Below are positions 43,250-52,746 of a DNA stretch of 64,000 bases, piece after piece; the stretch's first letter is position 1; every line of letters starts with the position of its first letter. This DNA is from Carnobacterium_B sp045617425. Lineage in GTDB: Bacteria > Bacillota > Bacilli > Lactobacillales > Carnobacteriaceae. The notes under the pieces are model-generated. The model was not told the origin of the DNA, made no database searches, and worked only from the letters and a program-made list of their open reading frames with translations. The stretch is from assembly GCF_045617425.1 (NCBI RefSeq), contig NZ_JAZLIO010000006.1, positions 62,001 through 126,000 of the forward strand, read 5' to 3'. The translations under genes and the position numbers were made by a program.

Positions 43250-45244
43250 ATGAACACAACTAAAAAGTATTTGAATTTATTAGCTAAAGAATACCCAACC
43301 ATTGGAGATACTACAACTGAAATCATCAATTTGGAAGCTATTATGAATTTACCTAAAGGTACGGAACATTTTGTTAGCGATGTTCATGGAGAATATGAAT
43401 CTTTTCAACATGTGCTCAGAAATGGATCAGGTAATGTAAAAGAGAAGATAAGAGAAATTTTTCATAATCGCTTAAGCCAAAAAGAAATGAACAGCTTAGC
43501 AACATTAATTTATTATCCTGAGAATAAAATTCGATTGGTCTGTAATGAATTTGAGGATCAAGAAGAAATAAATGAATGGTATAGCATTACTTTGTCTAGA
43601 TTAATTGAATTATGTGTATTTGTGGCTTCAAAGTACACTCGGTCAAAAGTTCGGAAAGCTTTGCCAAATGAATTTGCTTATATTATTGAAGAGCTGTTAT
43701 CAAAAGATGGAGACGGTTATACAAATAAAGAAGATTATTATAGTGAGATTATTGGCAGCATTATTTCATTAGATAGAGGAACTGATTTTATTACGGCTAT
43801 ATCCTATTTGATCCAACGACTTGTAGTAGATCAATTGCATGTTGTAGGAGATATTTATGACAGGGGTCCTTATCCTGATAAAATTATTGATACATTAATG
43901 GAACATCATTCGGTTGATGTACAATGGGGAAACCACGATATCTTGTGGATGGGAGCGGCAAGTGGTTCAGCAGTTTGTATTGCAAATGTTCTACGTATCA
44001 GTGCCCGCTATGATAATTTAGAAATTATTGAAGATGCTTATGGTATCTCGTTACGTCAGTTGCTTACATTTGCAGAAATGACGTATCCAGAAGATTTGAA
44101 AAGTTGTTTTTATCCTAAAATAGACCCTAATAAAGAAGGTTATTTTGAAGATGAAATCCGCCAAATAACTAAAATGCATCAAGCTATTTCAGTGATTCAG
44201 TTCAAACTTGAGGGTGAAATCATTAACAGACATCCCGAATTTCAATTAGACCACCGATTAGTGTTAAATGGAATTGATTACGAAAATGGGACAATTATAA
44301 TCAAAGGAAAAGAATATCCGTTACTAAATACTAATTTTCCGACGATTGATCCAGCAGATCCTTATAAATTAACTCCAGAAGAAGAGTTTGTTGTCGAAAA
44401 ATTAATCACAGCGTTTAAAAATTGCGGACGTCTGCAACACCATATTTCTTACTTGTACAGCAAAGGCAATATGTATCTTACGTATAATGATAATTTATTG
44501 TTCCATGGCTGTATGCCTTTGACGGAAAATGGTGAATTTATGGGAATGAAAATCCAAGGGAAACAATACGCTGGCAAAAAATTATTGGACAAGTTTGAGG
44601 AAGTACTAAGAAAAGGGTATTTAAATAAGGGTCATAAAGACAATGACAAGTATTTAGATTATGTATGGTATTTATGGACCGGTCCAGTTTCTTCACTTTT
44701 TGGAAAAGATCAAATGACGACATTTGAACGGTATTACGTTGCAGATAAAGTTACTCATGAAGAAAAGAAAAATGCTTATTACGCTATGCGCAATGATGAA
44801 AAAACATGTGAAAAGATTTTAAGTGAGTTTGGATTAGATCCTCTTAAAGGGCATATCATTAATGGACACACACCCGTGAAAGAAAAACGCGGAGAGGATC
44901 CTATAAAAGCGAATGGACGAATCATTGTCATTGATGGTGGATTTTCTAAAGCATATCAAGGAACAACTGGGTTAGCGGGGTATACTTTGTTGTACAACTC
45001 TTATGGAATGGTTTTAGTTTCTCATCAACCGTTCACTTCTGTAAATGACGCGATTGAAAATGAAATAGACATCATGTCTACCAGAAGAGTGATTGACCGA
45101 GAATTAGACCGCAAAAAAGTTCGAGAAACCGATGTGGGTAAAGAACTAACTAAGCAAGTCAGTGATTTGAAAGAATTATTAGAAGCTTATCGTAATGGAG
45201 ATATTGTTGAAAAGCAAAAACAAAATTACTTCATTCTTAAGTAA
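43250..45244 (+). CDS. fbp: Fructose-1,6-bisphosphatase, class III
   Basis: Gluconeogenic phosphatase of the Firmicute-specific class III, 664 aa (B. subtilis Fbp is about 670). It is a metallophosphoesterase: DVHGEYESF, VVGDIYDRGPYPD and VQWGNHDILWMG supply the metal ligands, with GHTPVKEKRGEDP near the C-terminus. It counters the glycolytic cluster encoded 15 kb upstream. It sits alone after tandem terminators. Confidence 0.96.
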   Translation: MNTTKKYLNLLAKEYPTIGDTTTEIINLEAIMNLPKGTEHFVSDVHGEYESFQHVLRNGSGNVKEKIREIFHNRLSQKEMNSLATLIYYPENKIRLVCNEFEDQEEINEWYSITLSRLIELCVFVASKYTRSKVRKALPNEFAYIIEELLSKDGDGYTNKEDYYSEIIGSIISLDRGTDFITAISYLIQRLVVDQLHVVGDIYDRGPYPDKIIDTLMEHHSVDVQWGNHDILWMGAASGSAVCIANVLRISARYDNLEIIEDAYGISLRQLLTFAEMTYPEDLKSCFYPKIDPNKEGYFEDEIRQITKMHQAISVIQFKLEGEIINRHPEFQLDHRLVLNGIDYENGTIIIKGKEYPLLNTNFPTIDPADPYKLTPEEEFVVEKLITAFKNCGRLQHHISYLYSKGNMYLTYNDNLLFHGCMPLTENGEFMGMKIQGKQYAGKKLLDKFEEVLRKGYLNKGHKDNDKYLDYVWYLWTGPVSSLFGKDQMTTFERYYVADKVTHEEKKNAYYAMRNDEKTCEKILSEFGLDPLKGHIINGHTPVKEKRGEDPIKANGRIIVIDGGFSKAYQGTTGLAGYTLLYNSYGMVLVSHQPFTSVNDAIENEIDIMSTRRVIDRELDRKKVRETDVGKELTKQVSDLKELLEAYRNGDIVEKQKQNYFILK

Positions 45245-45369
45245 TAAACCTTTTTAACACAATGTTTACTTAAAACTAAACGGATGTTTATATTATGGCT
45301 CGTTTTTTTGGTACAATAAGGTAGATACTAAAAGAATAAACACAACTACTGTACTGGAGGAGATTTTTT

Positions 45370-46044
45370 ATGGAAGAAGGCTGCACTTTTTATTTTGTAC
45401 GTCATGGCCAAACTTACTTTAATCATTACAAAAGAATGCAAGGGTGGTCTAACACTCCGTTAACGCCAAAAGGACGCGAAGATGTTCGCAGCAGTGGAAG
45501 AGGTTTAGCAGATGTTGAATTTGATGCCGCTTATACAAGTGACTTAAGTCGTACGATTGAAACAGCGACAATCATATTAGAAGAAAATAAAAAAGGCAAA
45601 GAGATGACACTAAAATCGATGCCAGAATTTCGTGAAGTTTTCTTCGGATCATTCGAAGGTAGCGATGTGGATGAAACGTGGGGAAAAGTGAATGAAGAAA
45701 TGGGTTATTCAAGTGTGGCTGAGATGTGGGCTGAAACGTCTATTCCTGAACAAATGAATGCCTTTAAAAAAGCCGATCCTTACCATGATGCTGAAGACTT
45801 TTTAACGTTTTGGCTTAGAGTAGAACAAGGACTGATCAAACTAGTGGATAAACATCGTGATACCGGAGATAAAGTGATGATTGTTGCTCACGGAAATACC
45901 ATTCGGTACTTGCTGAATAATTTGGTTCCAGAACTTGAAAATCCACAACCGTTATTGAATGCAAGTGTCTCAGTTGTAAAATATTACAATGGGAGATACC
46001 ATTTGGAAGCCTACAATGAAGTTGGGCATTTTATAGAGTTGTAA
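45370..46044 (+). CDS. Histidine phosphatase (phosphoglycerate mutase-like) family protein
   Basis: A 224-aa member of histidine phosphatase branch 1. The phospho-acceptor is His12 in YFVRHGQT, the second His is in IVAHGNTIRY and the acid Glu is in FREVFFGSFEG. It is more like the broad-specificity phosphatases than cofactor-dependent PGM, whose role is already covered by gpmI. GGAGGAG at 45356-45362 gives the start. It is followed after 38 bases by a HAD phosphatase. Confidence 0.9.
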   Translation: MEEGCTFYFVRHGQTYFNHYKRMQGWSNTPLTPKGREDVRSSGRGLADVEFDAAYTSDLSRTIETATIILEENKKGKEMTLKSMPEFREVFFGSFEGSDVDETWGKVNEEMGYSSVAEMWAETSIPEQMNAFKKADPYHDAEDFLTFWLRVEQGLIKLVDKHRDTGDKVMIVAHGNTIRYLLNNLVPELENPQPLLNASVSVVKYYNGRYHLEAYNEVGHFIEL

Positions 46045-46082
46045 CATAGGCTAAAAAGTTTTTTTACAAAAAGGAGATTAAT

Positions 46083-46865
46083 ATGGTACTGCCAAAAGCA
46101 TTAGTTTTTTTCGATTTAGATGGAACACTTTTAAATAATAAATCTGAAGTAGACCAAGAAGTCACTCTTGCTTTAGAAAAACTGAAAGAAAATGGAGGAG
46201 TTCCATTTATCGCCACAGGAAGAAGTCCTCTTGAAATTCAACATGTACTAGACACTACGCCTATAGAATCGTTTATCACGCTAAACGGTCAATACATTAT
46301 GTATGAAGGCAAAGAAATTTACCGCAGTCAAATGCCTAAAGAGTTACTGATTCGCTTAAAAGAAGCGGCTGACGACTTAAACTTAGCCGTTTCTTTTTAT
46401 ACAAGTGATAAAATTCGGGTTACGTATACTTCTCAAGAAGTAGAGAGTGCCTATAACTTTCTTCATGCAAAAGCACCTGATGTTGATACGGCTATTCATT
46501 TAAATGAAGAAGTCTTAATGGCATTGATTCTAACGACTGATACGTCTATTGATGATCAATTTAGAGGGAAATTTCCTGAATTGTCTTTCTATAGGAATAC
46601 ACCCTACAGCATTGATGTGATCACAAAAGGCAATTCAAAGGCTACTGGTATTCAAGAATTGGTCAAATTAATGCAATTTGATAACATTCCGACGTATGCA
46701 TTTGGAGACGGTCCAAATGATCTCGAGATGGTGAGTCATGCTGATTACGGTGTAGCCATGGCAAATGGCATTGATGTGTTAAAAAATACTGCGGATTATA
46801 TAACGTCTAGTCACGTTGAAGGCGGAATTATTGAAGGATTAGAGTTTTACGACTTAATTAAATAA
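46083..46865 (+). CDS. Cof-type HAD phosphatase
   Basis: A 260-aa HAD hydrolase of the Cof/IIB group. The catalytic DLDGTL (Asp11 and Asp13) opens the protein, TGRSP is motif II, and YAFGDGPNDLEMV supplies the metal-binding Asp pair. These enzymes dephosphorylate sugar phosphates, flavin or PLP precursors; specificity cannot be read from sequence. AAGGAG at 46071-46076 gives the start. It probably shares a transcript with the preceding phosphatase. Confidence 0.9.
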   Translation: MVLPKALVFFDLDGTLLNNKSEVDQEVTLALEKLKENGGVPFIATGRSPLEIQHVLDTTPIESFITLNGQYIMYEGKEIYRSQMPKELLIRLKEAADDLNLAVSFYTSDKIRVTYTSQEVESAYNFLHAKAPDVDTAIHLNEEVLMALILTTDTSIDDQFRGKFPELSFYRNTPYSIDVITKGNSKATGIQELVKLMQFDNIPTYAFGDGPNDLEMVSHADYGVAMANGIDVLKNTADYITSSHVEGGIIEGLEFYDLIK

Positions 46866-46877
46866 GCTGATAAAGCT

Positions 46878-46918
46878 AAAAAGAGATATTAGGATTTTTC
46901 CTAATGTCTCTTTTTTTT
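46878..46918 (+). terminator. Terminator after the HAD gene
   Basis: A 17-bp stem (46878-46894 with 46899-46915, one G-U), TTTT loop and T-run. Confidence 0.93.
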
Positions 46919-46998
46919 GTATGGAAAAACTGGAATATGCATTTTGTATACATAATAATATTAATAAGTGTATAAAATAATTATTTTACTCTTTATAG

Positions 46999-47026
46999 TT
47001 GCATAAATAATTTTTTTTGTTATAAT
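46999..47026 (+). promoter_or_regulatory. Promoter of argCJBDF with ARG-box-like sequence
   Basis: TTGCAT (46999-47004), 16 bases, TATAAT (47021-47026) preceded by TGT (extended -10). The AT-rich GTTGCATAAATAATTTT over the -35 and the TGTATACATAATAAT upstream (about 46948-46962) resemble ArgR/AhrC boxes, but no full consensus can be claimed. Confidence 0.6.
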
Positions 47027-47065
47027 AAGAATAATTAAAAACACATGAAAGTAGGTTAAAAATTG

Positions 47066-48100
47066 ATGAAAGCAGCTATTGTTGGTGCAACGGGATATAG
47101 CGCATTAGAACTTATCCGTTTATTAAACCGTCACCCGCATGTAACCGTTACGGAACTAATCTCGCATACTCATGATGAAGAACTGCTGAGCGATATATAT
47201 CCTCATATGAAATCCATTATTGAAAAACCTATGATTGAATATGATCTTTCTTATCTTGAAAAAGAAGTAGATGTATTGTTTTTTGCAACGCCAGCTGGTG
47301 TAAGTAAGGCGTTGATTCCAGAGGTTTTAAAAACATCTCTGCAATGTATTGATTTAAGTGGAGATTTTAGATTATTAAAGAAGGATTATGAAGAATGGTA
47401 TGGAGCAGAGGCTGCAGCAAGTGAAGTGCAAGAAAAATCCACTTTTGGATTAGCTGAAATTTACAAAGAAGAAATAAAAAATGCTGCTTTCATTTCTAAT
47501 CCAGGATGTTACTCAACTGCTGCTTTATTAGGATTGATTCCTATTGTCCAAACGGAATGGATCACCAAAAAGAACATCGTTATTGATGCAAAAAGTGGTA
47601 CTTCAGGCGCTGGACGTACACTTTCAAGAATGACTCATTTTTCAGAAATGAATGAAGCACTCATTCCTTATAAGTTTGGAAAGCATCAACATACACCTGA
47701 GATTGAGCATTACTTATCTAAAGAAGCGGGTGAGGAAATAAAAGTGACTTTAGCCACCCACTTAGTACCTATGACCAGAGGACTATTGTGTACTATGTAT
47801 CTTCCATTGAACCAATCCGTAACATCAAAAGACACCTGGGAATTGTACCAATCCTTTTATGAACAGGATCCCTTTATTCGTCTTCAACCACTGGGATCAT
47901 TGCCTCAAACCAAACAAGTAACTGGAAGCAATTACGTTGATATAGGCATTCATGTCGATGAACGAACAGAACAATTGATCATTGTTGTAGCGATAGATAA
48001 TTTAGTCAAAGGAGCAGCAGGTCAAGCAATTCAAAATTTGAACTTAATGAATGACTGGCCGATTGACAAAGGGTTAGAATATAGCCCTTTATACCCTTGA
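47066..48100 (+). CDS. argC: N-acetyl-gamma-glutamyl-phosphate reductase
   Basis: Reduces N-acetylglutamyl phosphate to the semialdehyde in arginine synthesis. The 344-aa protein has the NADP loop VGATGYSALEL (most family members read GYTG or GYVG here), catalytic Cys148 in SNPGCYSTAA and the conserved HQHTPEIE. The TTG at 47063 is directly before the ATG; I take the ATG at 47066. First gene of a five-gene arginine operon. Confidence 0.96.
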   Translation: MKAAIVGATGYSALELIRLLNRHPHVTVTELISHTHDEELLSDIYPHMKSIIEKPMIEYDLSYLEKEVDVLFFATPAGVSKALIPEVLKTSLQCIDLSGDFRLLKKDYEEWYGAEAAASEVQEKSTFGLAEIYKEEIKNAAFISNPGCYSTAALLGLIPIVQTEWITKKNIVIDAKSGTSGAGRTLSRMTHFSEMNEALIPYKFGKHQHTPEIEHYLSKEAGEEIKVTLATHLVPMTRGLLCTMYLPLNQSVTSKDTWELYQSFYEQDPFIRLQPLGSLPQTKQVTGSNYVDIGIHVDERTEQLIIVVAIDNLVKGAAGQAIQNLNLMNDWPIDKGLEYSPLYP

Positions 48101-48116
48101 AAAAGTGAGGAGAAAA

Positions 48117-49358
48117 ATGATGATGGCAACAGATATTACGCAACCTATACAAAAAATTCATATTCTAGAGGATGGGCATGTTACGTCTCCAAAAGGTTTT
48201 ACGGCAGGAGGTGTACATACTGGTCTACGAAAAAAGGCTCTTGATTTTGGATGGATCCATTCAGTGGTACCTGCTACTGCGGCAGGGGTCTACACATTAA
48301 ATAGTTTTCAAGCAGCTCCACTGAAACTGACCAAAAAGCATGTAGATACAGCAAAAAAAATCCAGACAATCGTAGTGAATTCTGGAAATGCTAATTCTTG
48401 TACGGGTGAAGATGGTATGAAAAAAGCACACGCAACAGCGGAATTGGTTGCAAAAGAAAAAGGTATTGAAGAGCATCTAGTAGCCATTGCTTCTACTGGA
48501 ATCATCGGCGTTCCTCTACCATTTGAACCGATAAAAAAAGGCATTCACTACCTAAACGATCCGCTTTGTCAAAACGTAACCGATTTTGAACGGGCTATTT
48601 TAACAACGGATATTGAAACGAAGCAGATTGCGGTGGAATTTGAGATTGATGGAAAACACATTACTGTTGGGGGAGCTGCAAAAGGCTCGGGTATGATCCA
48701 CCCTAATATGGCAACGATGCTTGGTTTTATTACAACAGATGCTGTTGTAGATAGCAAAAGCTTAGAAGAAGCATTGAAAGCAACGACGGATAAGACTTTT
48801 AACATGATTACAGTTGATGGAGACTCGAGTACCAATGATATGGTACTTGCGTTAGCCAATGGAACACAAGGCAATACTCTTTTAAATCAAGATCACCCAC
48901 AATGGGCAGTTTTTTTAAAAGGCTTTCAATATGTTTGCAAAACACTGGCTAAGTCGATTGCACGTGATGGAGAGGGTGCTACCAAATTAATTGAAGTAGA
49001 AGTGATTGGAGCAGAAACAAATGAAGCTGCTCAAGCTGTGGCCAAATCAGTTATTTCATCGAATTTAGTAAAAACAGCCATGTACGGTTCTGATGCCAAT
49101 TGGGGAAGAATTATTACGGCAATAGGATACAGCAATCAAAAAATTGAACCGGAACACGTAAAAGTTCTGATCGGTGATACAGTAGTGGTTGAAAAAGGGA
49201 TTGGTGTTCCTTTCGATGAAGAAGCTGTTATGCTTACGCTAGTGAAGGATGACGTCAAGCTGACCATTGATTTACAACAAGATCAGCATTCAGCAACAGC
49301 ATGGGGTTGTGATCTAACCTATGATTACATTCGTATCAATTCATCCTATCGGACATGA
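48117..49358 (+). CDS. argJ: Bifunctional glutamate N-acetyltransferase / amino-acid acetyltransferase
   Basis: Recycles acetyl from N-acetylornithine to glutamate and can also make N-acetylglutamate from acetyl-CoA. The protein cleaves itself at the Ala-Thr bond in HPNMATMLGF. It also shows VVNSGNANSCTG and AARGEGATKLIEV-type C-terminal motifs (here DGEGATKLIEV). The start is the ATG at 48117 or 48120; GAGGAG 48107-48112 favours 48120 slightly. The presence of argJ and absence of argE make this the cyclic pathway. Confidence 0.95.
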   Translation: MMMATDITQPIQKIHILEDGHVTSPKGFTAGGVHTGLRKKALDFGWIHSVVPATAAGVYTLNSFQAAPLKLTKKHVDTAKKIQTIVVNSGNANSCTGEDGMKKAHATAELVAKEKGIEEHLVAIASTGIIGVPLPFEPIKKGIHYLNDPLCQNVTDFERAILTTDIETKQIAVEFEIDGKHITVGGAAKGSGMIHPNMATMLGFITTDAVVDSKSLEEALKATTDKTFNMITVDGDSSTNDMVLALANGTQGNTLLNQDHPQWAVFLKGFQYVCKTLAKSIARDGEGATKLIEVEVIGAETNEAAQAVAKSVISSNLVKTAMYGSDANWGRIITAIGYSNQKIEPEHVKVLIGDTVVVEKGIGVPFDEEAVMLTLVKDDVKLTIDLQQDQHSATAWGCDLTYDYIRINSSYRT

Positions 49359-49367
49359 GGTGAGAAA

Positions 49368-50171
49368 ATGGATATACTGATTATGAAAATCGGCGGAAGC
49401 ATACAAGATAAATTACCAGAGTCATTCTATCAAATGATTGCCCAACTACAACAAACAAAAAAATGTTATCCGGTGATTGTTCATGGTGGAGGTCCAATGA
49501 TTAATGAGTTATTGGAAAAATTAGCGATTCCTACAAAATTTGTCAATGGATTGCGTGTGACCACCAAAGAAGTGTTAACAGTAGTAGAAATGGTTTTAAG
49601 CGGCTCCATCAACAATGAAATCGTAACTCACTGCCAAATTCAACAATTACAAGCCATTGGAATGAGTGGCATTGATCATGGCTTGCTAAAGGTCAAACCT
49701 ATCCAAACTACTGAAGAAATTGGTTTTGTTGGAGAAGTGACTGAGGTCAATACAGCTTTTCTAATGAGCTTACTGGAAAATAATATCATTCCAGTGATCT
49801 CGCCTATAGGAATGGATGAGACAGGTCAACACTACAATATCAATGGGGATATGGCAGCAGCAGCGATCGCAAAAGCGTTAGGCGGAAAGCTAGCATTTAT
49901 TAGTAATGTTCCTGGAGTCATGGAACAAAAAAAAGACCATTTGAAAATTCATTCTTCACTAACAAAAGGAGAAGCAGAACAATTGATCAAAGAAGAAATC
50001 ATTACTGATGGAATGATTCCTAAAGTGCGTTCTGCTATTAAAAGTCTTTCTGTTCATATGAAACAAGCGGTTATTTTGAATGGACTGAAACCAGAAGATA
50101 TTGCAAGTTATCTAAAGGGAAATGAAGTAGGTACACGATTTGTCTATAAGGAGGAAGTAGTCTATGTCTAA
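49368..50171 (+). CDS. argB: Acetylglutamate kinase
   Basis: Phosphorylates N-acetylglutamate. The 267-aa protein shows the phosphate loop MKIGGSI, VIVHGGGPMINELL, INGDMAAAAIAKAL and the C-terminal GTRF. It overlaps argD by eight bases. The short N-terminus without the extra helix suggests the arginine-insensitive dimeric form; that is inference. Confidence 0.96.
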   Translation: MDILIMKIGGSIQDKLPESFYQMIAQLQQTKKCYPVIVHGGGPMINELLEKLAIPTKFVNGLRVTTKEVLTVVEMVLSGSINNEIVTHCQIQQLQAIGMSGIDHGLLKVKPIQTTEEIGFVGEVTEVNTAFLMSLLENNIIPVISPIGMDETGQHYNINGDMAAAAIAKALGGKLAFISNVPGVMEQKKDHLKIHSSLTKGEAEQLIKEEIITDGMIPKVRSAIKSLSVHMKQAVILNGLKPEDIASYLKGNEVGTRFVYKEEVVYV

Positions 50172-51354
50172 ACAAGAAAACCAGGCCGTTCTTATGTCAA
50201 CTTATTCGCGTTTTCCAATCACCATTACTAAAGGAAAAGGAACGTATGTATGGGATGACAAAAATGAAAGGTATCTAGACTTTACATCGGGTATTGCGAC
50301 ATGCAACTTAGGGCATGTTCCTGATCCAGTAGCACAAAAGTTGCACCAACAATTAGATACATTATGGCATTGTTCCAATTTATATGAGATTCCATTGCAA
50401 ACACAATTAGCAGAAGAGCTCGTTCATTATTCGCAATTTGACCAAGTCTTTTTTTGCAATAGCGGAGCAGAAGCTAATGAAGCAGCGCTAAAAATTGCTC
50501 GTAAATATGCAAAAGATCATGGTCATTCAGAACGCACATCGGTTGTTTCTTTTAAAGACTCCTTTCATGGAAGAACCTTTGCCACGTTGTCTGTAACCGG
50601 ACAAGAAAAAGTCCAAACGGGGTATGAACCTTTAATGCCAGGTGTACGGTCTTTAAATTTTAATGAAGAATCTGACCTTGGGAAAATTCATAACGGAAAA
50701 ACAGCTGCAGTCTTGTTGGAACTTGTTCAAGGAGAAGGTGGAGTCAATCCGGCACATAAAGAGTGGCTTCATTCTTTGCAAGACATCTGCCAAGCGTACG
50801 ACATTCTTTTAATGGTTGATGAAGTTCAAACGGGTATGGGAAGAACAGGAACATTATTTGCTTATGAACAATACGGTATTGAGCCAGATGTTATGACTCT
50901 AGCAAAAGGTTTAGGATCGGGATTTCCAATCGGAGCAATGCTAGCTAAAACACATGTTGCAAATTCTTTTACTCCAGGAACCCACGGCACAACTTTTGGA
51001 GGGAACCCATTAGCAGCTGCAGCCGGAGTAGCTACTTTAAGCGAAATGACCAAACCAGGATTTATGACAGAGGTGCAGAAAAAGGCCGCTTCTTTTAAAG
51101 AACAATTGGAACACTTAGCCAACCGGTCTAATGTGATAAAAAATGTAAAAGGAATGGGTTTTCTAATCGGAATTGAAGTAGATATGGAAGCCAAAGAACT
51201 CGTAACTTTATTGCAAGAAAAGTATGTTTTGACGTTAACAGCAGGTTCGCAAGTCTTACGTGTTTTGCCACCTTTGACTGTTACAACTGAAGAAATAAAC
51301 GAGTTTCTTCAAAAATTTGAAGAAGTGCTCATTTCAATGCAAAAGAATAAGTGA
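50164..51354 (+). CDS. argD: Acetylornithine aminotransferase
   Basis: PLP enzyme converting N-acetylglutamate semialdehyde to N-acetylornithine. The 396-aa class III aminotransferase has FCNSGAEANEAALKIAR, FHGRTFATLSVTGQ, the PLP-contact VDEVQTGMGRTG and the Schiff-base Lys248 in LAKGLGSGFP. GGAGG at 50151-50155 lies inside argB and serves the ATG at 50164. Confidence 0.97.
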   Translation: MSKQENQAVLMSTYSRFPITITKGKGTYVWDDKNERYLDFTSGIATCNLGHVPDPVAQKLHQQLDTLWHCSNLYEIPLQTQLAEELVHYSQFDQVFFCNSGAEANEAALKIARKYAKDHGHSERTSVVSFKDSFHGRTFATLSVTGQEKVQTGYEPLMPGVRSLNFNEESDLGKIHNGKTAAVLLELVQGEGGVNPAHKEWLHSLQDICQAYDILLMVDEVQTGMGRTGTLFAYEQYGIEPDVMTLAKGLGSGFPIGAMLAKTHVANSFTPGTHGTTFGGNPLAAAAGVATLSEMTKPGFMTEVQKKAASFKEQLEHLANRSNVIKNVKGMGFLIGIEVDMEAKELVTLLQEKYVLTLTAGSQVLRVLPPLTVTTEEINEFLQKFEEVLISMQKNK

Positions 51355-51379
51355 AGAGAAAGTGAGTGAGAGATTGAGA

Positions 51380-52333
51380 ATGGCAGAACAAAATTGGGAA
51401 CTAAGTAAAAAGGATATTTTACAAATAGCGGATTTAACAAGAAAAGAGTTAACTGCACTTATTCAAGATGCAATCGTCATGAAACAACAAACTAAAGAAG
51501 GAATTCCACATCCACATTTGCATGGAAAAACGCTGGGTATGATTTTTGAAAAGTCTTCTACACGAACGCGGGTATCTTTTGAAGTAGGGATGACACAATT
51601 AGGCGGACATGCCTTATTTCTAAGTTCGAAAGATATCCAATTAGGTAGAGGTGAGAGTATCGCGGATACTGCAAAAGTGCTTTCTCGTTATGTGGATGGA
51701 CTGATGATCCGTACGTTTGGACATGAAATTATTGAGGAATTTGCAGAAAATTCGGTGGTGCCTATTATAAATGGATTAACCAATGAACACCACCCGATGC
51801 AAGTTCTAGCAGATTTAATGACGATTTATGAAAAAAAAGGAAAATTAGAAGGATTAACAATGGCTTATGTAGGAGATGGGAACAATAATATGCCTCATTC
51901 ATTAATGGAAGGAGCTGCCATTATGGGGATGAATATGCGTATAGCCAGTCCCAAAGGGTATGAACCTCTAGAAGCCGTTTTTCAACATGCAAAAAGTAAA
52001 GCTGAACAGCTAGGAGCCACTATCCACTTTACATATAATCCAATAGAAGCAGTAAAAGATGCAGACATTGTCGTAACGGATGTGTGGACAAGTATGGGAA
52101 TGGAAGGTAAAGAAGCAGAACGCTTAACGCCTTTTCTACCTTATCAAGTGAATGCAGCACTGACTCAGTATGCACAAAAGGATTTTATATTCTTACATTG
52201 CCTGCCTGCACACCGTGGCGAAGAAGTAACCGCTGGAATTATTGATGGCAACCACTCAGTCGTATTTGATGAAGCAGAGAATCGCTTGCATGTTCAAAAA
52301 GCAGTATTGAAAAAATTAATGGAAAATCGTTAA
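51380..52333 (+). CDS. argF: Ornithine carbamoyltransferase
   Basis: Makes citrulline from ornithine and carbamoyl phosphate. From the ATG at 51380 the protein is 317 aa, with the carbamoyl-phosphate loop KSSTRTRVSFEVG, NEHHPMQVLAD, the ornithine-binding DVWTSMG and catalytic HCLPAHRGEE. The open frame extends upstream to 51317 inside argD, but that extension has no family counterpart. Being last in argCJBDF it is the biosynthetic enzyme, not the catabolic arcB. argG and argH are not in the window. Confidence 0.95.
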   Translation: MAEQNWELSKKDILQIADLTRKELTALIQDAIVMKQQTKEGIPHPHLHGKTLGMIFEKSSTRTRVSFEVGMTQLGGHALFLSSKDIQLGRGESIADTAKVLSRYVDGLMIRTFGHEIIEEFAENSVVPIINGLTNEHHPMQVLADLMTIYEKKGKLEGLTMAYVGDGNNNMPHSLMEGAAIMGMNMRIASPKGYEPLEAVFQHAKSKAEQLGATIHFTYNPIEAVKDADIVVTDVWTSMGMEGKEAERLTPFLPYQVNAALTQYAQKDFIFLHCLPAHRGEEVTAGIIDGNHSVVFDEAENRLHVQKAVLKKLMENR

Positions 52334-52378
52334 ACCTAAAAAGCCATCAGGTATCAATTCTGATGGCTTTTTTAGGTT
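52331..52378 (+). terminator. Terminator of the arg operon
   Basis: A 19-bp stem (52331-52349 with 52359-52378, one bulged T) with a T6 inside the right arm. It overlaps the argF stop codon. Confidence 0.93.
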
Positions 52379-52458
52379 TTAAGATGAAATGAAAGCCTAC
52401 ACTAGATACTGAGTTGGATAAATGTAGTTCCAACGGAGCCTTAATGAAAAACTACAAA

Positions 52459-52504
52459 AAAAGAGCCTATAAATGTTATTAAAACAACATTTACAAACTC
52501 TTTT
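52459..52504 (-). terminator. Minus-strand terminator, probable original ssrA terminator
   Basis: Read on the minus strand: AAAAGAG (52504-52498), an inner AAATGTT/AACATTT hairpin (52492-52486 with 52477-52471), CTCTTTT (52465-52459) and more T. No minus-strand gene precedes it except the 14-bp relic of the tmRNA 3' end at 52533-52546, about 30 bases upstream. Confidence 0.75.
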
Positions 52505-52532
52505 ATAAATCATGTAAGTCACAATTTTTCCT

Positions 52533-52546
52533 ATGGAAGCGAGGGG
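52533..52546 (-). mobile_element. attL-like duplicate of the ssrA 3' end
   Basis: ATGGAAGCGAGGGG is identical and in the same orientation to 55548-55561, the 3' end of ssrA, and a weaker match continues for about a dozen bases. The 3' end of ssrA is a common target of tyrosine-recombinase islands and prophages, whose insertion duplicates this segment. Confidence 0.75.
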
Positions 52547-52680
52547 TTGTCATACCCTTACAAAAAAAGTTTAATACATATTCTTTTTCAGATATAGTTC
52601 AAGCAAGTTCTTTTGCTAACTCCTTAAACTCTTCCTACTTAGTAGACGAAGAGTTTATTGAAATATTTCTTAATGAACTA
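52547..52680 (+). pseudogene. Possible relic reading frame next to the attL-like site
   Basis: An open frame without a start codon runs through the att copy and ends at TAA 52680; its last residues read LVDEEFIEIFLNEL. A hairpin terminator (52709-52739) follows. It may be the 3' end of a lost island gene. I recognise no family, and chance cannot be excluded for so short a frame. Confidence 0.2.
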
Positions 52681-52708
52681 TAACATTTCTTGTTTGTATA
52701 TATTATAG

Positions 52709-52746
52709 ATACTTTCACTTCTTAATTTAGTGAAGGTATTTTATTA
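52709..52746 (+). terminator. Hairpin terminator inside the island
   Basis: ATACTTTCACT (52709-52719) pairs with AGTGAAGGTAT (52729-52739, one G-U), then TTTATTAT. Confidence 0.6.
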
